Assembly: GCF_901933205.1 (NCBI RefSeq)
Contig: NC_044574.1
Span: forward strand, 46,409,609 to 46,473,608
Reading direction: 5' to 3'
Source: Camarhynchus parvulus
Lineage: Eukaryota; Chordata; Aves; Passeriformes; Thraupidae
DNA: 64,000 bases
The position numbers and the translations under genes were made by a program. The notes under the pieces are model-generated. The model was given only the letters and a program-made list of their open reading frames with translations, was not told the origin of the DNA and searched no databases. Each line of letters starts with the position of its first letter. Within the stretch, counting starts at the first letter, position 1. This document shows, piece by piece, positions 42,430 to 52,765 of this stretch.

Positions 42430-44009
42430 TAAAACATACTTGATCATCCAGCAGATATCTGATAGCTTTCTGGAAAAGAATCAGACTTTATGATGATGAC
42501 GACCGTGCAATGACCTTAAGTGGTTCTCAGGAATTAATTACACAGCACTAAGTGAAACGATCTCTTGCAGAGATGTTGTCTGGAAGTCAGAGTCCTGACT
42601 GAATTCAGCTCTGTCATCCATCAGTAGAAACTCTTACTGCTCTGTATGTTTCTATTACACATTTCTCCTTTTTCTGGTGACTTGACTGTAGGACTAGAAA
42701 CAAGTACTTGTGACAGAAATGAAATGTAAACCACAGATGAAAATCTCTTTGACATACAAAAAAAAATCCCTTTGACCCTCACACACAACATGGTTAAACA
42801 TACTTCTTTCTTACTCTTTTTATATCTCGATTTGCAAGAATAATCCTGCAATGCACTATTATTTTATAGCTGGAATCCTCTTTGTTATTATGGTTAATGT
42901 CATAGGAGTCACTTCATTTTTTGTATCTTTACAGCACTTACAATCTGCTCAATTTCCTTATTTTCCAAGGCCATGAAGGTGAAGCATGACTACAGGGGCT
43001 TTGTAACTGCTTGGGACAGCACCAGGATGGACATTTGATGGACATTCCTGTCAGTGCTTTTGTCATTGACCCTGCTAGCAAATTATTTTTTCAGACCCAG
43101 AAAGACAAATCATCTTCTCTCTTTGCCCTTTTTTACAGAGATGTCTAATTTCATTCTCTTAGTGCTTCTCTATTAGCATTTACTTCTTCCCACTAGTTAT
43201 TTCAGAACATCTTCATTAAAAAGATAGGAGGGGATTATCAAGCACTGGGAGGCAGTGAGTGCTAATTCAAAGAACAGAAAACTACTGCCAAAATGATGCT
43301 TGTGAAATATGCATTCATGGTGCACAGCATCCTGTGCCTGAGGAATTGCATCTACTTTCTCCATTAGCTGCACAGAGAGCCAAAACCTATCAGGTCTGCA
43401 TCATTAATGCTGCAAATCTTTCATTCAGGCCCTAAATATCTGAGCTGCCTAGCCCTGTTTTAGTCACTAGAGGAGGCAGTCTGTACAAAAGCACTGCCAA
43501 ATTCCTTGTGTTCTGATAAACAGGGTAAAATGAAGTCATGCTGTTGCTAGATTGAACTGAAAAGTTACCAGCGTGTTCCTGAAAGCCTTTTCTGCTTGGC
43601 ACAGGAGAACCGATCGCCTGTCCTGAAGAGAAAAAAAAAAAGAAAAAAGCAAAGATAAAAAGCATCAGAAAAGCACACTGTAATTCAGTAATATCATTGG
43701 CTTTTGTATAAAAACCTACAACTATTACTGCTCATCTATAGCTCAGTTATTTTCTTATGTGGATTTCCATCACTCCAGGTAATCTCTTTCGTTATAATTT
43801 AATATATTTCTTAGGTATGCAGTTCCCTATACTGGAAAGGGCTTCCTGCTAAGAGCAGGGCATTAGGAATAGTAATCACATCTTTTCCTGGATCACAGAC
43901 ATTCTGAGTGAATAACCAATCTATACCCCATCTAACTTCACTGATGCCAAGACTTCCTTCCTTCTCATTATTTATTCCCCATCTCTCCCGCTTCGTGAAC
44001 CACTTGAGG

Positions 44010-44180
44010 ACACTGACGGTACCCGGGCACGTTCCCCAGCCTGGGCAGAGCCCGTGGTGGAAATCCGCGCTGGGAAAAGGGCGAATTCCAGGGGCTCGGG
44101 CGCCATCTGCTGCGGCGCGGGGCCACGCGCGCCCTGGGGCCGGGAGAAGGGCAGCGGGCAGGGGCGAATTTGGGCATGGA
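44010..44180. promoter_or_regulatory. CpG-rich islet
   Basis: Eighteen CpG dinucleotides can be counted in about 165 bp, whereas the surrounding kilobases are CpG-poor. GC content is far above the flanks. This is the composition of a small unmethylated CpG island, seen at promoters and some distal regulatory elements. A CTCF-like motif sits inside it. A CpG-rich LTR or other repeat fragment that I do not recognise is the main alternative. The 115-codon plus and 117-codon minus open frames crossing it are a side effect of high GC. Confidence 0.45.
44100..44113 (-). promoter_or_regulatory. CTCF-like binding motif
   Basis: The minus-strand sequence gcagcagatggcgc matches the core CTCF pattern CCASYAGRKGGCRS at 13 of 14 positions; only the first base differs. 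It lies in the middle of the CpG-rich islet, a typical setting for a bound site. Occupancy cannot be judged from sequence. Confidence 0.4.
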
Positions 44181-44188
44181 GCTGGAAA

Positions 44189-44249
44189 AAATAACCTTCT
44201 GTGTTATAACAGATATAAGGTTACAGGATATAACAGTTATAAGGTTATT
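44189..44249. repeat. 24-bp-period tandem repeat with inverted ends
   Basis: A 19-bp unit, tataacagatataaggtta (44,205-44,223), recurs at 44,229-44,247 with one mismatch. The segment is also framed by an inverted pair, aataacctt at about 44,190-44,198 and aaggttatt at 44,241-44,249. It sits directly against the CpG-rich islet. This mix of direct and inverted copies could be an LTR promoter block, a decayed transposon end or a multi-site protein-binding element. Confidence 0.6.
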
Positions 44250-44288
44250 AAATAACCTACACAACTTTAACTGGTTTGTTCCTTCCAG

Positions 44289-44557
44289 AGACAAAGAATC
44301 AAAGCAAAGGTATTCCAACAATGACCACCGGCTTCACGAATGGACAGAGCACCTTCAAGGACAACTAGCAATTTCTTCAGCTGAAGTTATTCCATGCTGT
44401 GGATGCATTTGGATCCCACCTTCGTTTCACCTGAGGACCTGAAGGAAGCCACTGAAAAGACTCATTACAGCATCAGAAAAAGTAATGCTTTTGGGCCTCA
44501 ATGAAAAAGAGAAGAGCAACAGAGAACTTGGTTAAACAGAGAAATATTGAGCAGCAG
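44289..44557 (+). other. candidate non-coding exon downstream of the CpG islet (weak)
   Basis: A strong donor, gcagcag|gtaagg, follows position 44,557. An acceptor-like tttgttccttccag ends at 44,288. The segment could be an internal exon of 269 nt, or the donor could end a first exon starting in the CpG islet just upstream. One plus-strand frame stays open from 44,170 to 44,442 but resembles no protein, so a non-coding RNA would be the more natural reading. Motif-based only. Confidence 0.2.
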
Positions 44558-44559
44558 GT

Positions 44560-45294
44560 AAGGTCGAACTAGCGACAACAAGAGGTGCAGACATTGCCTT
44601 GGGCGGACTTCACTTAGAAAGTCTCCCTGGCTTGTCATGTGTAGTTCTCATTTCTCTAGTTAGACATATCCCCCACAGAGAGAAAAATGAAACTGATTGA
44701 CATCAGAACACAAGGTAGACTGGAATGGGATTTCCAGTGCTCCTAAAGGCAGAAGAAAGCAACTGATGATAAATTGTTTTAAGCACCCAGATAAAGATGG
44801 AAGAAGCAACCATAGACTCATTTTGAATTAGCTGTCTGACATGCTCATAACACTTTAATCTCTGGTAAATGGGCTTGAGAACAAGAACTGCATCACTGCA
44901 TCCCACTCAGAGAGTCACCATTCTGTCCCCTCACTTCATGTTTACACCTCAGATGCTCTCCTGAGAGTGGAGGAATCCCATGTGCCTTGTTCCAGTCCCC
45001 TGCCGGCAGATAAATTTTATTCTGCCAAACAAATATGCCTTGTACCCCTAGGCATGGAGAAGCGGCTTCCACAGTTGCCTCAGCAGGAGTTGTTTGTCCT
45101 GCTCTTCTGGCTCTGAGGGGAACCCTTGTTTGTCTGGCTAGCTCTTCCCGAGCCCCAATAGATCCACTAGCAATCCTCAGGGGGTGAGCAGCTGTGGCTG
45201 TGGTTAATGACACCAGAGCTGAGGAACTGGCTGTCCTACCTGCTGGAGAGCTCTTCCAGCAAACCACTCGTGGCTATTGCAGATGTTAAACTTT
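44560..45294. other. stretch between the two CpG-rich islets
   Basis: GC rises gradually toward the right. A 124-codon minus-strand open frame (44,893-45,267) has an A/S/T-rich composition and no recognisable domain. It is more likely a product of base composition or an unrecognised repeat than a gene. Confidence 0.45.
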
Positions 45295-45480
45295 ACAGCC
45301 ACGTTTGTTCTGCCCTCCCGGCAGCAAGCTCACGCAGCGTGGGGGTCTGGAGAGCCATGGGGGCCGACACATGAGCAGTGCAGAGGAGACAATAAAGGAT
45401 GTCCAAGGGATTGCTACTGTGACACCCCCCGGCAGGCTCAGCCCAGCCCTCCGCACCCGCCCCGGCTCCGCGGCTGCAAA
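45295..45480. promoter_or_regulatory. second CpG-rich segment
   Basis: About a dozen CpGs occur in roughly 185 bp, densest at 45,425-45,475 with ccgccccgg and ccgcgg motifs (GC-box-like). Three short plus-strand and three minus-strand frames overlap here without any recognisable product. An AATAAA hexamer at about 45,393 followed by GC-rich DNA could instead mark the R region of an unrecognised LTR. Confidence 0.35.
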
Positions 45481-47990
45481 GAGAGAAACAAAGCAAAGAA
45501 ACACAGTTGGTGCTCCAGCTGCATGCTTCTTCGTGATGCATTAGCCAAGGGACGGAATTGCTGGTTTTCAGCACTGATGGTGTTTCATGTTTCTGAAAAT
45601 GCATTTTAAACAATTGCAAAGTGAGCTCTCGGTACGTATGAGTCTGGTTTATGCCATTTCACACAACTTCACGTTTAAAAGCCTTACAATATAGGTAGGT
45701 GGGAGAAGGTCTTAAAATATATACCCTGGTTTGCATTTGCAGGAAAAGAAAGTTCACAATTTCTAATGGTATTTGAGTTGTTTCTTTTAGGTGGATTTAT
45801 GTCTTTGCAATTCACTTTCCATGGATATCTTAGTAAAAACTTTAATGACAGACAAAGACACAAAACAAAGAGTGATAAAAAAGGAGTACAGAAAGTGTGC
45901 CTAATGTATTTTAAAGTGTCTGCCCCAAATGTCTGCCCTAAATGTCAGTGCTGAAAAAAATACTTTAGATCTTGGTCTGAATACCACTGCAGTCTATGGA
46001 GATCACTATGAAGGATCTAAAACAAAGCTAAAGGGATATCATAATTCATGCTATTATTAATTTGTATCACAGTGATACTTAGGAGACTCATTTGTCATCA
46101 ACAAACTGTTTTAGAGTAAGGAATGATACACAAAGAAATAAACGTGACCCCCATATTAATGACAAATAATCTCTGCTTGAAGTATAGGTTGAATACTTGC
46201 TACAAATTGCTTCTGAACAAGCTACAAGGCTAACTACTCTGCAGACAATGTTTGGTGAATAATGCTGAACAATGAATAAATTCTGGAAAATTGCAAACAG
46301 AAACATACAGCACAAACGAGATAATTTTTTTCCTCATGCTTTGTCCATCCATCTCTCCTCAGCAGGTATTTCTGGGGCAGGTTGCCATGGGTGGTGTTGA
46401 TTTATTTGATTAATAAATGTCCATTCACTTACTAAGCAACCACTGGAATAAAGTCTCCCTGCAATAAAATTATTTTATATAATATGGTAAATTAAATTGA
46501 GTCTTTTAATGCCTCAGGCAGTAATGTCTTTTTGGTAATCATGTTACCAACACATAATTTTAATGTAACTAGATCCATCTTTAAATAATTTCCAAAATAA
46601 AATTATATAGAATTATAATGAGCTACACTTGGTAAGAGAAAAATTCTTCTCTTCCTTCCATGCTAGGACAGTACCTTCAGGGCTTCAAGCATGACACAGG
46701 GCATACTCCATATCAGCTAAGTATGGAACAGAAGCCAAGCCATAGATCCAGTGTAATAGGCTATCTTAGCTTCAAAAGCACTTGCAGCACTTATTGTCCC
46801 CCATTCCAAACTTTAGCAAAGTCACCTCAAAATCTTTTACTTTACAGTGTTTTTTCCATAAAAATACAGTGATATATCACAGACTAGAGATAAAAAACAC
46901 ATCAACATTTTAAAACCAAAACATTTTGGAGGAAGAAAGTTGTATTGAAACTAATGTGCTACACATTTTACACACACAATAGAAAACTGAGTTTTTACAA
47001 CAACATATGGAAAGTATCTAAATCAGTAAGACAATGACTTTCATAAATCACTCTAGGTTCCAACTTTAAATTATGTCATGTTCCCTCTCTCATGGGATAG
47101 TCACTGCATCTCATACAAACTCGTGGTTATGTGTGCACTGTATTCCTAACTTTATAGTGAATGATGTCATATCAACACATAGAGCATATGTAAAATGAAG
47201 AGTAAACACTGCTTTACATGACTGTGACCAGATGAACCCACACACTCCCTATCACTTCCCTTTGGCTTAGGGGACTATTTTTTTTCCTTTTTACATGACT
47301 TATTAAATGGATTCACCAAAACTTTGGGGGATTCGTCTTTAGACTATATTTTTGCAGCAGTACACAGCAGGTTGCAGTGTCCAAGAATAATAATGGGATA
47401 GAAATCCCATTTCCCTTATCTCAGGTACATAAAGGCTTCAGACTCATACAAGACAAAGTAGAATTGCCAATTAATACAATGAAGATTTATGGGATTTTTT
47501 TCAAAAGCCTGTTAAAATCCAGTTAAGACAGCTGCTTGTGACTAGACCTACCTTTCCTTCAGGTCACAGACAGGTTTACTGGACAAACTCAATTTTTAGT
47601 ATCGGCCTTTTTCTTCGTCTTCAAAAGCTACAGCCGTGCATATTTCTCTCCTAAAAAAATTGTCAAAAGAGGGTATATGACAAGTAAGTGCTCCAATTTT
47701 ATCTCCTGTTGACAATAAATGTCCACATGTTCATACTGTTTGTATGGTCTTAAATTACCATCTCAAACTAACAGAACTTTACCCAGTGATTTTAGATAAT
47801 AAAAATGTAGTTTTAATATATTTCTATTAAATCATCCTTTAGTGAAGTTTTAGTGAAGGCAAGATACAACAAAAGCAGAAGTTCTACAGTGCTAGCATTG
47901 AACATAAATGTAATTGAATTTTATATGATTTCAGAATTTTTATTGTTGAACACCTAACAAGAATATAATCCTTTGACAGGATGCTGCACC

Positions 47991-48041
47991 TACCACTACT
48001 GCTCCTACTAGTACTACTAGTAGTACTACTACTACTACTGC
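47991..48041. repeat. (ACT)n/(AGT)n microsatellite with 20-bp palindrome
   Basis: A trinucleotide repeat that switches from ACT to AGT and back. The switch creates tagtactactagtagtacta (48,009-48,028), a perfect 20-bp palindrome able to form a hairpin or cruciform. Confidence 0.85.
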
Positions 48042-48784
48042 TTTAGTTATCTGTGAACTAACTGAGCCCTGGAATACTGTCACATCACACAATCCTAAAA
48101 CTCAGCTCACATGAGGATCATACTTCAATAGGAATCACATATCCATCTGTATAGTTCAGTTGAATGTGGTAAAATAAACATTCTTTCTCCATCTCTCTAA
48201 TAAGATATTTATTAATTAATGGTGCCACTCATTTGCTTCAACATATATAGGGTTCCTCCTTTGACTCTAGCAACCACAGATTGTTTAAAGTGGTCAGAAC
48301 AAAGTGCAGTAAGTTTCTGTAGGACCATTTTTAGTAAAATGTTAGCTGCTTATTTCCAGTGACCTGGATTTGAATCCACTTTTAATTTGAAATTATTATA
48401 TAGCTGACAGAATTTAAAAAGAAAGAAATGTGCTGTCAGTCTGCATTCTAGAGATGATCCTGGTTTTCGACCTGAGACCACAGATTCTCATAAAATAGCA
48501 TTTACCCTACTTTTCAAATCCTGAGCAAAGTGAAAAACATCAAATCTCAGGCAAAAAAAATACTATATTCAGCTTTAATTTAAGATTATATTTGGATATA
48601 GAGGACCTAGGGAAAGCACAGCCACATTGTAATAAAGGCAAATCAATAAACAACAACTATATAAAAAGAGAAAGAAAAAAAAAAAACAGTGCTATTTCCT
48701 AAGCAATATATGGTATCTTTTACTTTACTCCAGTAAAAAATGCAGGTTCCTCCAACTTTGACATTATCTGTCTCATACTTTCAG

Positions 48785-48853
48785 ATCAACTTCCTGGAAG
48801 TAACCAACAGCTTCACTGGAAATTTTGTGCCATCTCCCAGCTGGAATACACAG
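48785..48853 (+). other. candidate 69-nt exon (weak)
   Basis: The unit is preceded by a good acceptor (tctcatactttcag) and followed by a consensus donor (acacag|gtgagt). It is 69 nt and open in two of its three forward frames. One frame reads INFLEVTNSFTGNF... through WNTQ, which I cannot assign to a protein. It pairs with the next candidate, 152 nt downstream. Joining the two reaches a stop soon after the junction in either frame, so a coding role would have to be terminal; a non-coding transcript or chance is more likely. Confidence 0.2.
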
Positions 48854-49005
48854 GTGAGTGGACAAACACTACGTGCAGTTAGTGGACATAAAACCAGCCA
48901 CTTGAAAATAAAAATTCTTGTTCATGCAGGTGCATATAAATGATGTTCTGAAGCACAGCTTTGAAATTTACGCTACAGATCTGCCTGTCTGGTTTTTGTC
49001 TGTAG

Positions 49006-49078
49006 AGCCAAATTGAATTCCTTGGATAACTTCCTTTGCCCTCATTAAACTGTGTCAGCTTGCACCATAAAGAATGAG
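49006..49078 (+). other. candidate 73-nt exon (weak)
   Basis: A pyrimidine-rich acceptor, ggtttttgtctgtag, ends at 49,005 and a good donor, gag|gtaagg, follows 49,078. The 152-nt gap from the preceding candidate begins GTGAGT and ends TAG, as a short intron would. All forward frames are short, so no coding role is suggested. Confidence 0.18.
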
Positions 49079-50316
49079 GTAAGGAACAATTTTCCCCTTT
49101 TTAACCTAAGATAGATGAATTTTTCTATATAATATCACTCAAATATATAAACTGATTGAGTAGCTAAAATGTAGATGGTGGTTTTACATTGCTAAAGGGT
49201 ACATATATAAGAAACATCATATTATTTTTTTATTACAGTTAAATTAATGGAACTAGAAGATTATTAAGTCATGACATAATAAAATTGCTCTGCTTTTCTG
49301 ATGTCTGTTGCCCTTCATTGAGACTAGCCACATGAGTGCTGCCAAACTTATCACTTATTCTTGGAATGTCTCTTTTGCATCCCTTTCTGCTGATGGATGC
49401 GCCAGAACAACTGGATGAGGGCTTTCTCCACCAGCTCCTCCAATGCAGTCACCAAGTTCCCTAAGCAACCTCACTTCCTCCCCTAAAGTGGAGGGACCAG
49501 AAAAATTCCTGGATGTAAGAATTGTAAAACCCTTTTCCAACCCTTTATTAGGAAGTCATGCCAATAATTCCATAGTCAAAAGGTAAGGGTTTCCTTTAAA
49601 CCACAACCCCAACACTGGATTGTTACGTTCCTGTAATAGAGGGAACAAAAGGTGCCTTTCCATTTAAAAAATAAGATATCTCTTGTCTAGACTGTACCCA
49701 GAGGATGATAGTTATCACAAAACAAGCAGAAAACAATTTTTAAACTCCTAGACACTGAAAAATCTGAAAGTTTTGAGTTGTGGGGATGCTGTTTCGAAGT
49801 TATACTCTCTTATTTCTCTCCCCTCTTTTCTGTTCAAAAGCTAAAGAATTCAGAGATTAAAAAATTCCTATGCAAATGAGCCCTCAATGGGCACAAAGTG
49901 CTATTTCCAAAAAAAAATTAATGGTTTGGATATATGTGAAATGATTGGCACAGACTTCAAGAGCTTCCCTGACTCAACTGGTGAAAATTACAGTCTTTGC
50001 CATGCCTTATGATAAATTTTCATATTGTTGTTAACTTTTCATTATGGAAGTAAATTATATCATATAAGCAGCATCTCAGCTTGTAAACATGCCACTGATT
50101 TTTTCTATTTCCCCTAAGAACCACAGATGATTCAGGTGACAAAAAGCAAACATACTGAATGAAGTCTAAGAAATTAGCCCAAGTTCTAGAGTTTTTTGAC
50201 AAACTTGCAGGACAGTTACCACACGTTTAGTATTTATTGAGCAGTGGGTGTGATCAAAAGGATCTGTACCCATAGACACAAAGGACAAGTTTCAGACAAT
50301 CATTGCTCATTGTCCC

Positions 50317-50334
50317 AAATAAAATAAAATAAAC
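50317..50334. repeat. AAAAT simple repeat
   Basis: Three to four AAAAT pentamers. Confidence 0.7.
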
Positions 50335-51067
50335 AAAGACAAAAAAAACCCTAACAAACCAATTTTGTTTCATTTTAAACTATCAGGAGAAAAAGCTGGG
50401 GACTTAAAATGCCCTCTCACAGTCTATTATCCCTCTTAAAATAAATATGAAACACAAAATATTACATTGCACATTCAAAAAATAACCTATTTGACCTTGT
50501 ACTTCTATGCTACCTTGGCCCATGGATAAGCATCCTCACAAACCACCCCTCATCAGCAGCATCTGGTGAATTTTACAGAGCTCTGTAATAAAAAAAAAAG
50601 GAGGGGTTGATCAATTTATTTGACACTTAGAAAGAAATTTCATTCATCTAGGGATTAACAGCAGAATTTTTAGTCCAAAGAATTTTGCCAGCAGAGGTAA
50701 ATACTGGCAAATCAGATTTCTAATGAACTTTTAGTCCTAATTTTCATTCTAGAGAAACTACCACATTTTAAAAAGAAATATTTCCTTGAGTATAACACAA
50801 TCAAAAAGGATTTCTACAATGAATGGTTGTTTTATGTATCCCAGAAGAAATATATTTTAGTCTTTCTTTAAGCCCAGGTTTTGACAATAATTTAAAACCC
50901 TCACTAGTTAGGCATGAAACATGCTCACTGAACTTGCAGGCTCTTGATAGACTTCTTAGAGAGCTGTCAACCTCGCGTGAATTTCTGATGCAATTAAGGT
51001 CTCACTACATCTAGAATTGTAAACTTTTCAGTCATTTTTGTCATTTTGGTATGTGTCAAAGTGGTAT

Positions 51068-51157
51068 TTTAGTAAAAATAAAAGTTTAGTAAAATTTTTA
51101 ATTTTAAACTTTTAAAATTTTAAAAAGTTTAGTAAAATTATTTAGTAAAAATAAAAG
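51068..51157. repeat. AT-rich block with internal duplications
   Basis: tttagtaaaaataaaag occurs identically at 51,068-51,084 and 51,141-51,157. A related agtttagtaaaatt unit occurs at 51,083 and 51,126. Between them lies a self-complementary run of aattttaaa/tttaaaatt type. This looks like replication slippage or a very AT-rich tandem repeat. Confidence 0.7.
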
Positions 51158-52426
51158 CATTTCTTAATAAAAATACCTAGGTAAAACAGAATTAAGGCTG
51201 AGAGTACATTGTTCTTTAAGATATACATCTCTTACATGTCAAAAAATTTGGAAATCTGTAGTTTAGCTCCTTATGTTTCATCCTGTAACTGCTGAGTTTC
51301 AAACTCTTGATGCCAGCTCTCTATCCCAGCTTCTGGCTTTCACACTGGACAGCAGATTACTCTCCTTTGGTGCCCCCAAACATTGAAGGGAGCTTGATGT
51401 CTGGAGACAGGCTGCTCTAGTGGAAGTAGTATGGAGGGGACAGACTAAACTTTGACATTGGACTCACTTTGAAGGTGGAGGTTTCTACTGAACTTCCTTA
51501 ACTGCAGGCATAAACTATTTTCAAAGAGAAGAAGAGTAAATCTCTGCTTAAACTGCTTGGATATCTTCATCTACATGCCGAGAGATTTCAAAGCCAAGAA
51601 GAAAAAACATGCCAGAGTTAAACAGAAACTAAACTGGCTACATACCTTGTGTAGTTTTTGCATTTTTCTCTCACTGTCTTTGCCACTGCTTGCTACCATT
51701 TGGTTTCAGTTGCCTTGGGCACTGCTCCATTCAGCTCCAAATTAATTCTCATAGCGGTCAAAATTTTTCTGTACTGGGGTCCCCTGTTTGTTTTAAGAGA
51801 TCCAACACATTCAGATCATCATCTCCACTTTTTACAGCTATCCAAACTAGAACAAACCTCTGGATATTTTGAGATTCACTCATCACTATGTTATTAATTC
51901 TCACACACTCAGTGTTACCAGTATAACTGAAACAAACTTTGTTACCTATTGTTATGTGTACCCATGAAATACAACATAAAGTAGAATGCAGAGAATACAG
52001 CTGCACTCACTTTAGTTCTAGCGGTCTATACAGTTTGGTCAGATTTGATGAACTCTAATTCCACTGAAATACACTTTCTTTGTTCATGGTGAGAAACCTT
52101 GCCTATGCATTTTTTTAACACACTGCATTAGGGGACAGAAGGTGGATGGCAGCTTTATCTTTAAACTGCTTGTCTGTCCCAAGAGCTGAACAGTGATCCA
52201 TATCACATTGCAAACAGCAGTTTGATGGAAAGAGGGTGACTTCCTAGCCTAGTGGCAACATAACATTTACCTCATATTTCTCAGCTATATGCATTAAACT
52301 AAAAAAATTCCAACAACAACCATTTCATTTTCCACTATTTTGCCATGCTGAGACACGTGACACTACATAGCTTCAGTAAGGAATGTTACTCACACAAACA
52401 CAAAGCTAAATGTGATGGGTAAGTAG

Positions 52427-52765
52427 GACAACTCCCTGAAAAGAGGTTGTAGTCAGGTGGGGTTGGTCTCTTTTTCCAGGCAGCAGCTGACAGAACGAAA
52501 GGACACAGTCTCAAGCTGCATCAAGGGAAATATAGGTTGGATATTAGGAAAAAGTGTTTTACAGAAAGAGTGATAAAGTACTGGAATGGTCTGCCTGGGG
52601 AGGTGGTGGAGTCACCATCCCTGGATGTGTTTAACAAGAGACTGGATGTGGCATTCAGTGCCATGGTTTAGTTGAGGTGTTGGGGCATGGGTTGGACTCC
52701 ATGATCTTTAAGGTCCCTTCCAACCTAGAGATTCTGTGATTCTGTGATTCTGTGAATTCTGTGAC
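52427..52765 (+). mobile_element. CR1 LINE 3' end
   Basis: The segment matches the avian CR1 3' region in its expected order: a block rich in ggttggtctc, a block containing ttggatattagg, the well-known ggaggtggtggagtcacc and atccctgga..gtgttt blocks, a stretch ending ttggactccatgatcttt and cccttccaacct, and a terminal array of gattctgt octamer-like units (about 52,729-52,760). It is severely 5'-truncated, as most CR1 copies are. The ORF2-tail frame is broken by stops, so it is a dead copy. Confidence 0.95.

Larger units (their letters stand above)
37854..44009. other. AT-rich non-coding stretch
   Basis: No recognisable gene or transposon. It contains a short CAG repeat (41,218-41,231), two overlapping hairpins (42,398-42,429) and an A-rich run (43,630-43,648). 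Open frames are below 80 codons. Confidence 0.6.
45481..52426. other. AT-rich non-coding stretch
   Basis: No recognised gene or transposon. It contains an ACT-type microsatellite with a 20-bp palindrome (47,991-48,041), two splice-like units (48,785-49,078), an AAAAT repeat (50,317-50,334) and an AT-rich internally duplicated block (51,068-51,157). Open frames are under 85 codons. Confidence 0.6.

Noticed and set aside
43908..44321. 115-codon plus and 117-codon minus frames across the CpG islet
   Set aside because: Both strands are open only because GC is high; translations are low-complexity A/R/P/G-rich with no family match.
38606..48856. Similar peptide look, FTG...WNTQV, at about 38.6 kb and 48.8 kb
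   Set aside because: The underlying DNA aligns only over a short cacacaggt-like stretch; not homologous as far as I can see.
49355..49540. 61-codon minus-strand frame with protein-like composition
   Set aside because: Short, no start or splice context, no family recognised.
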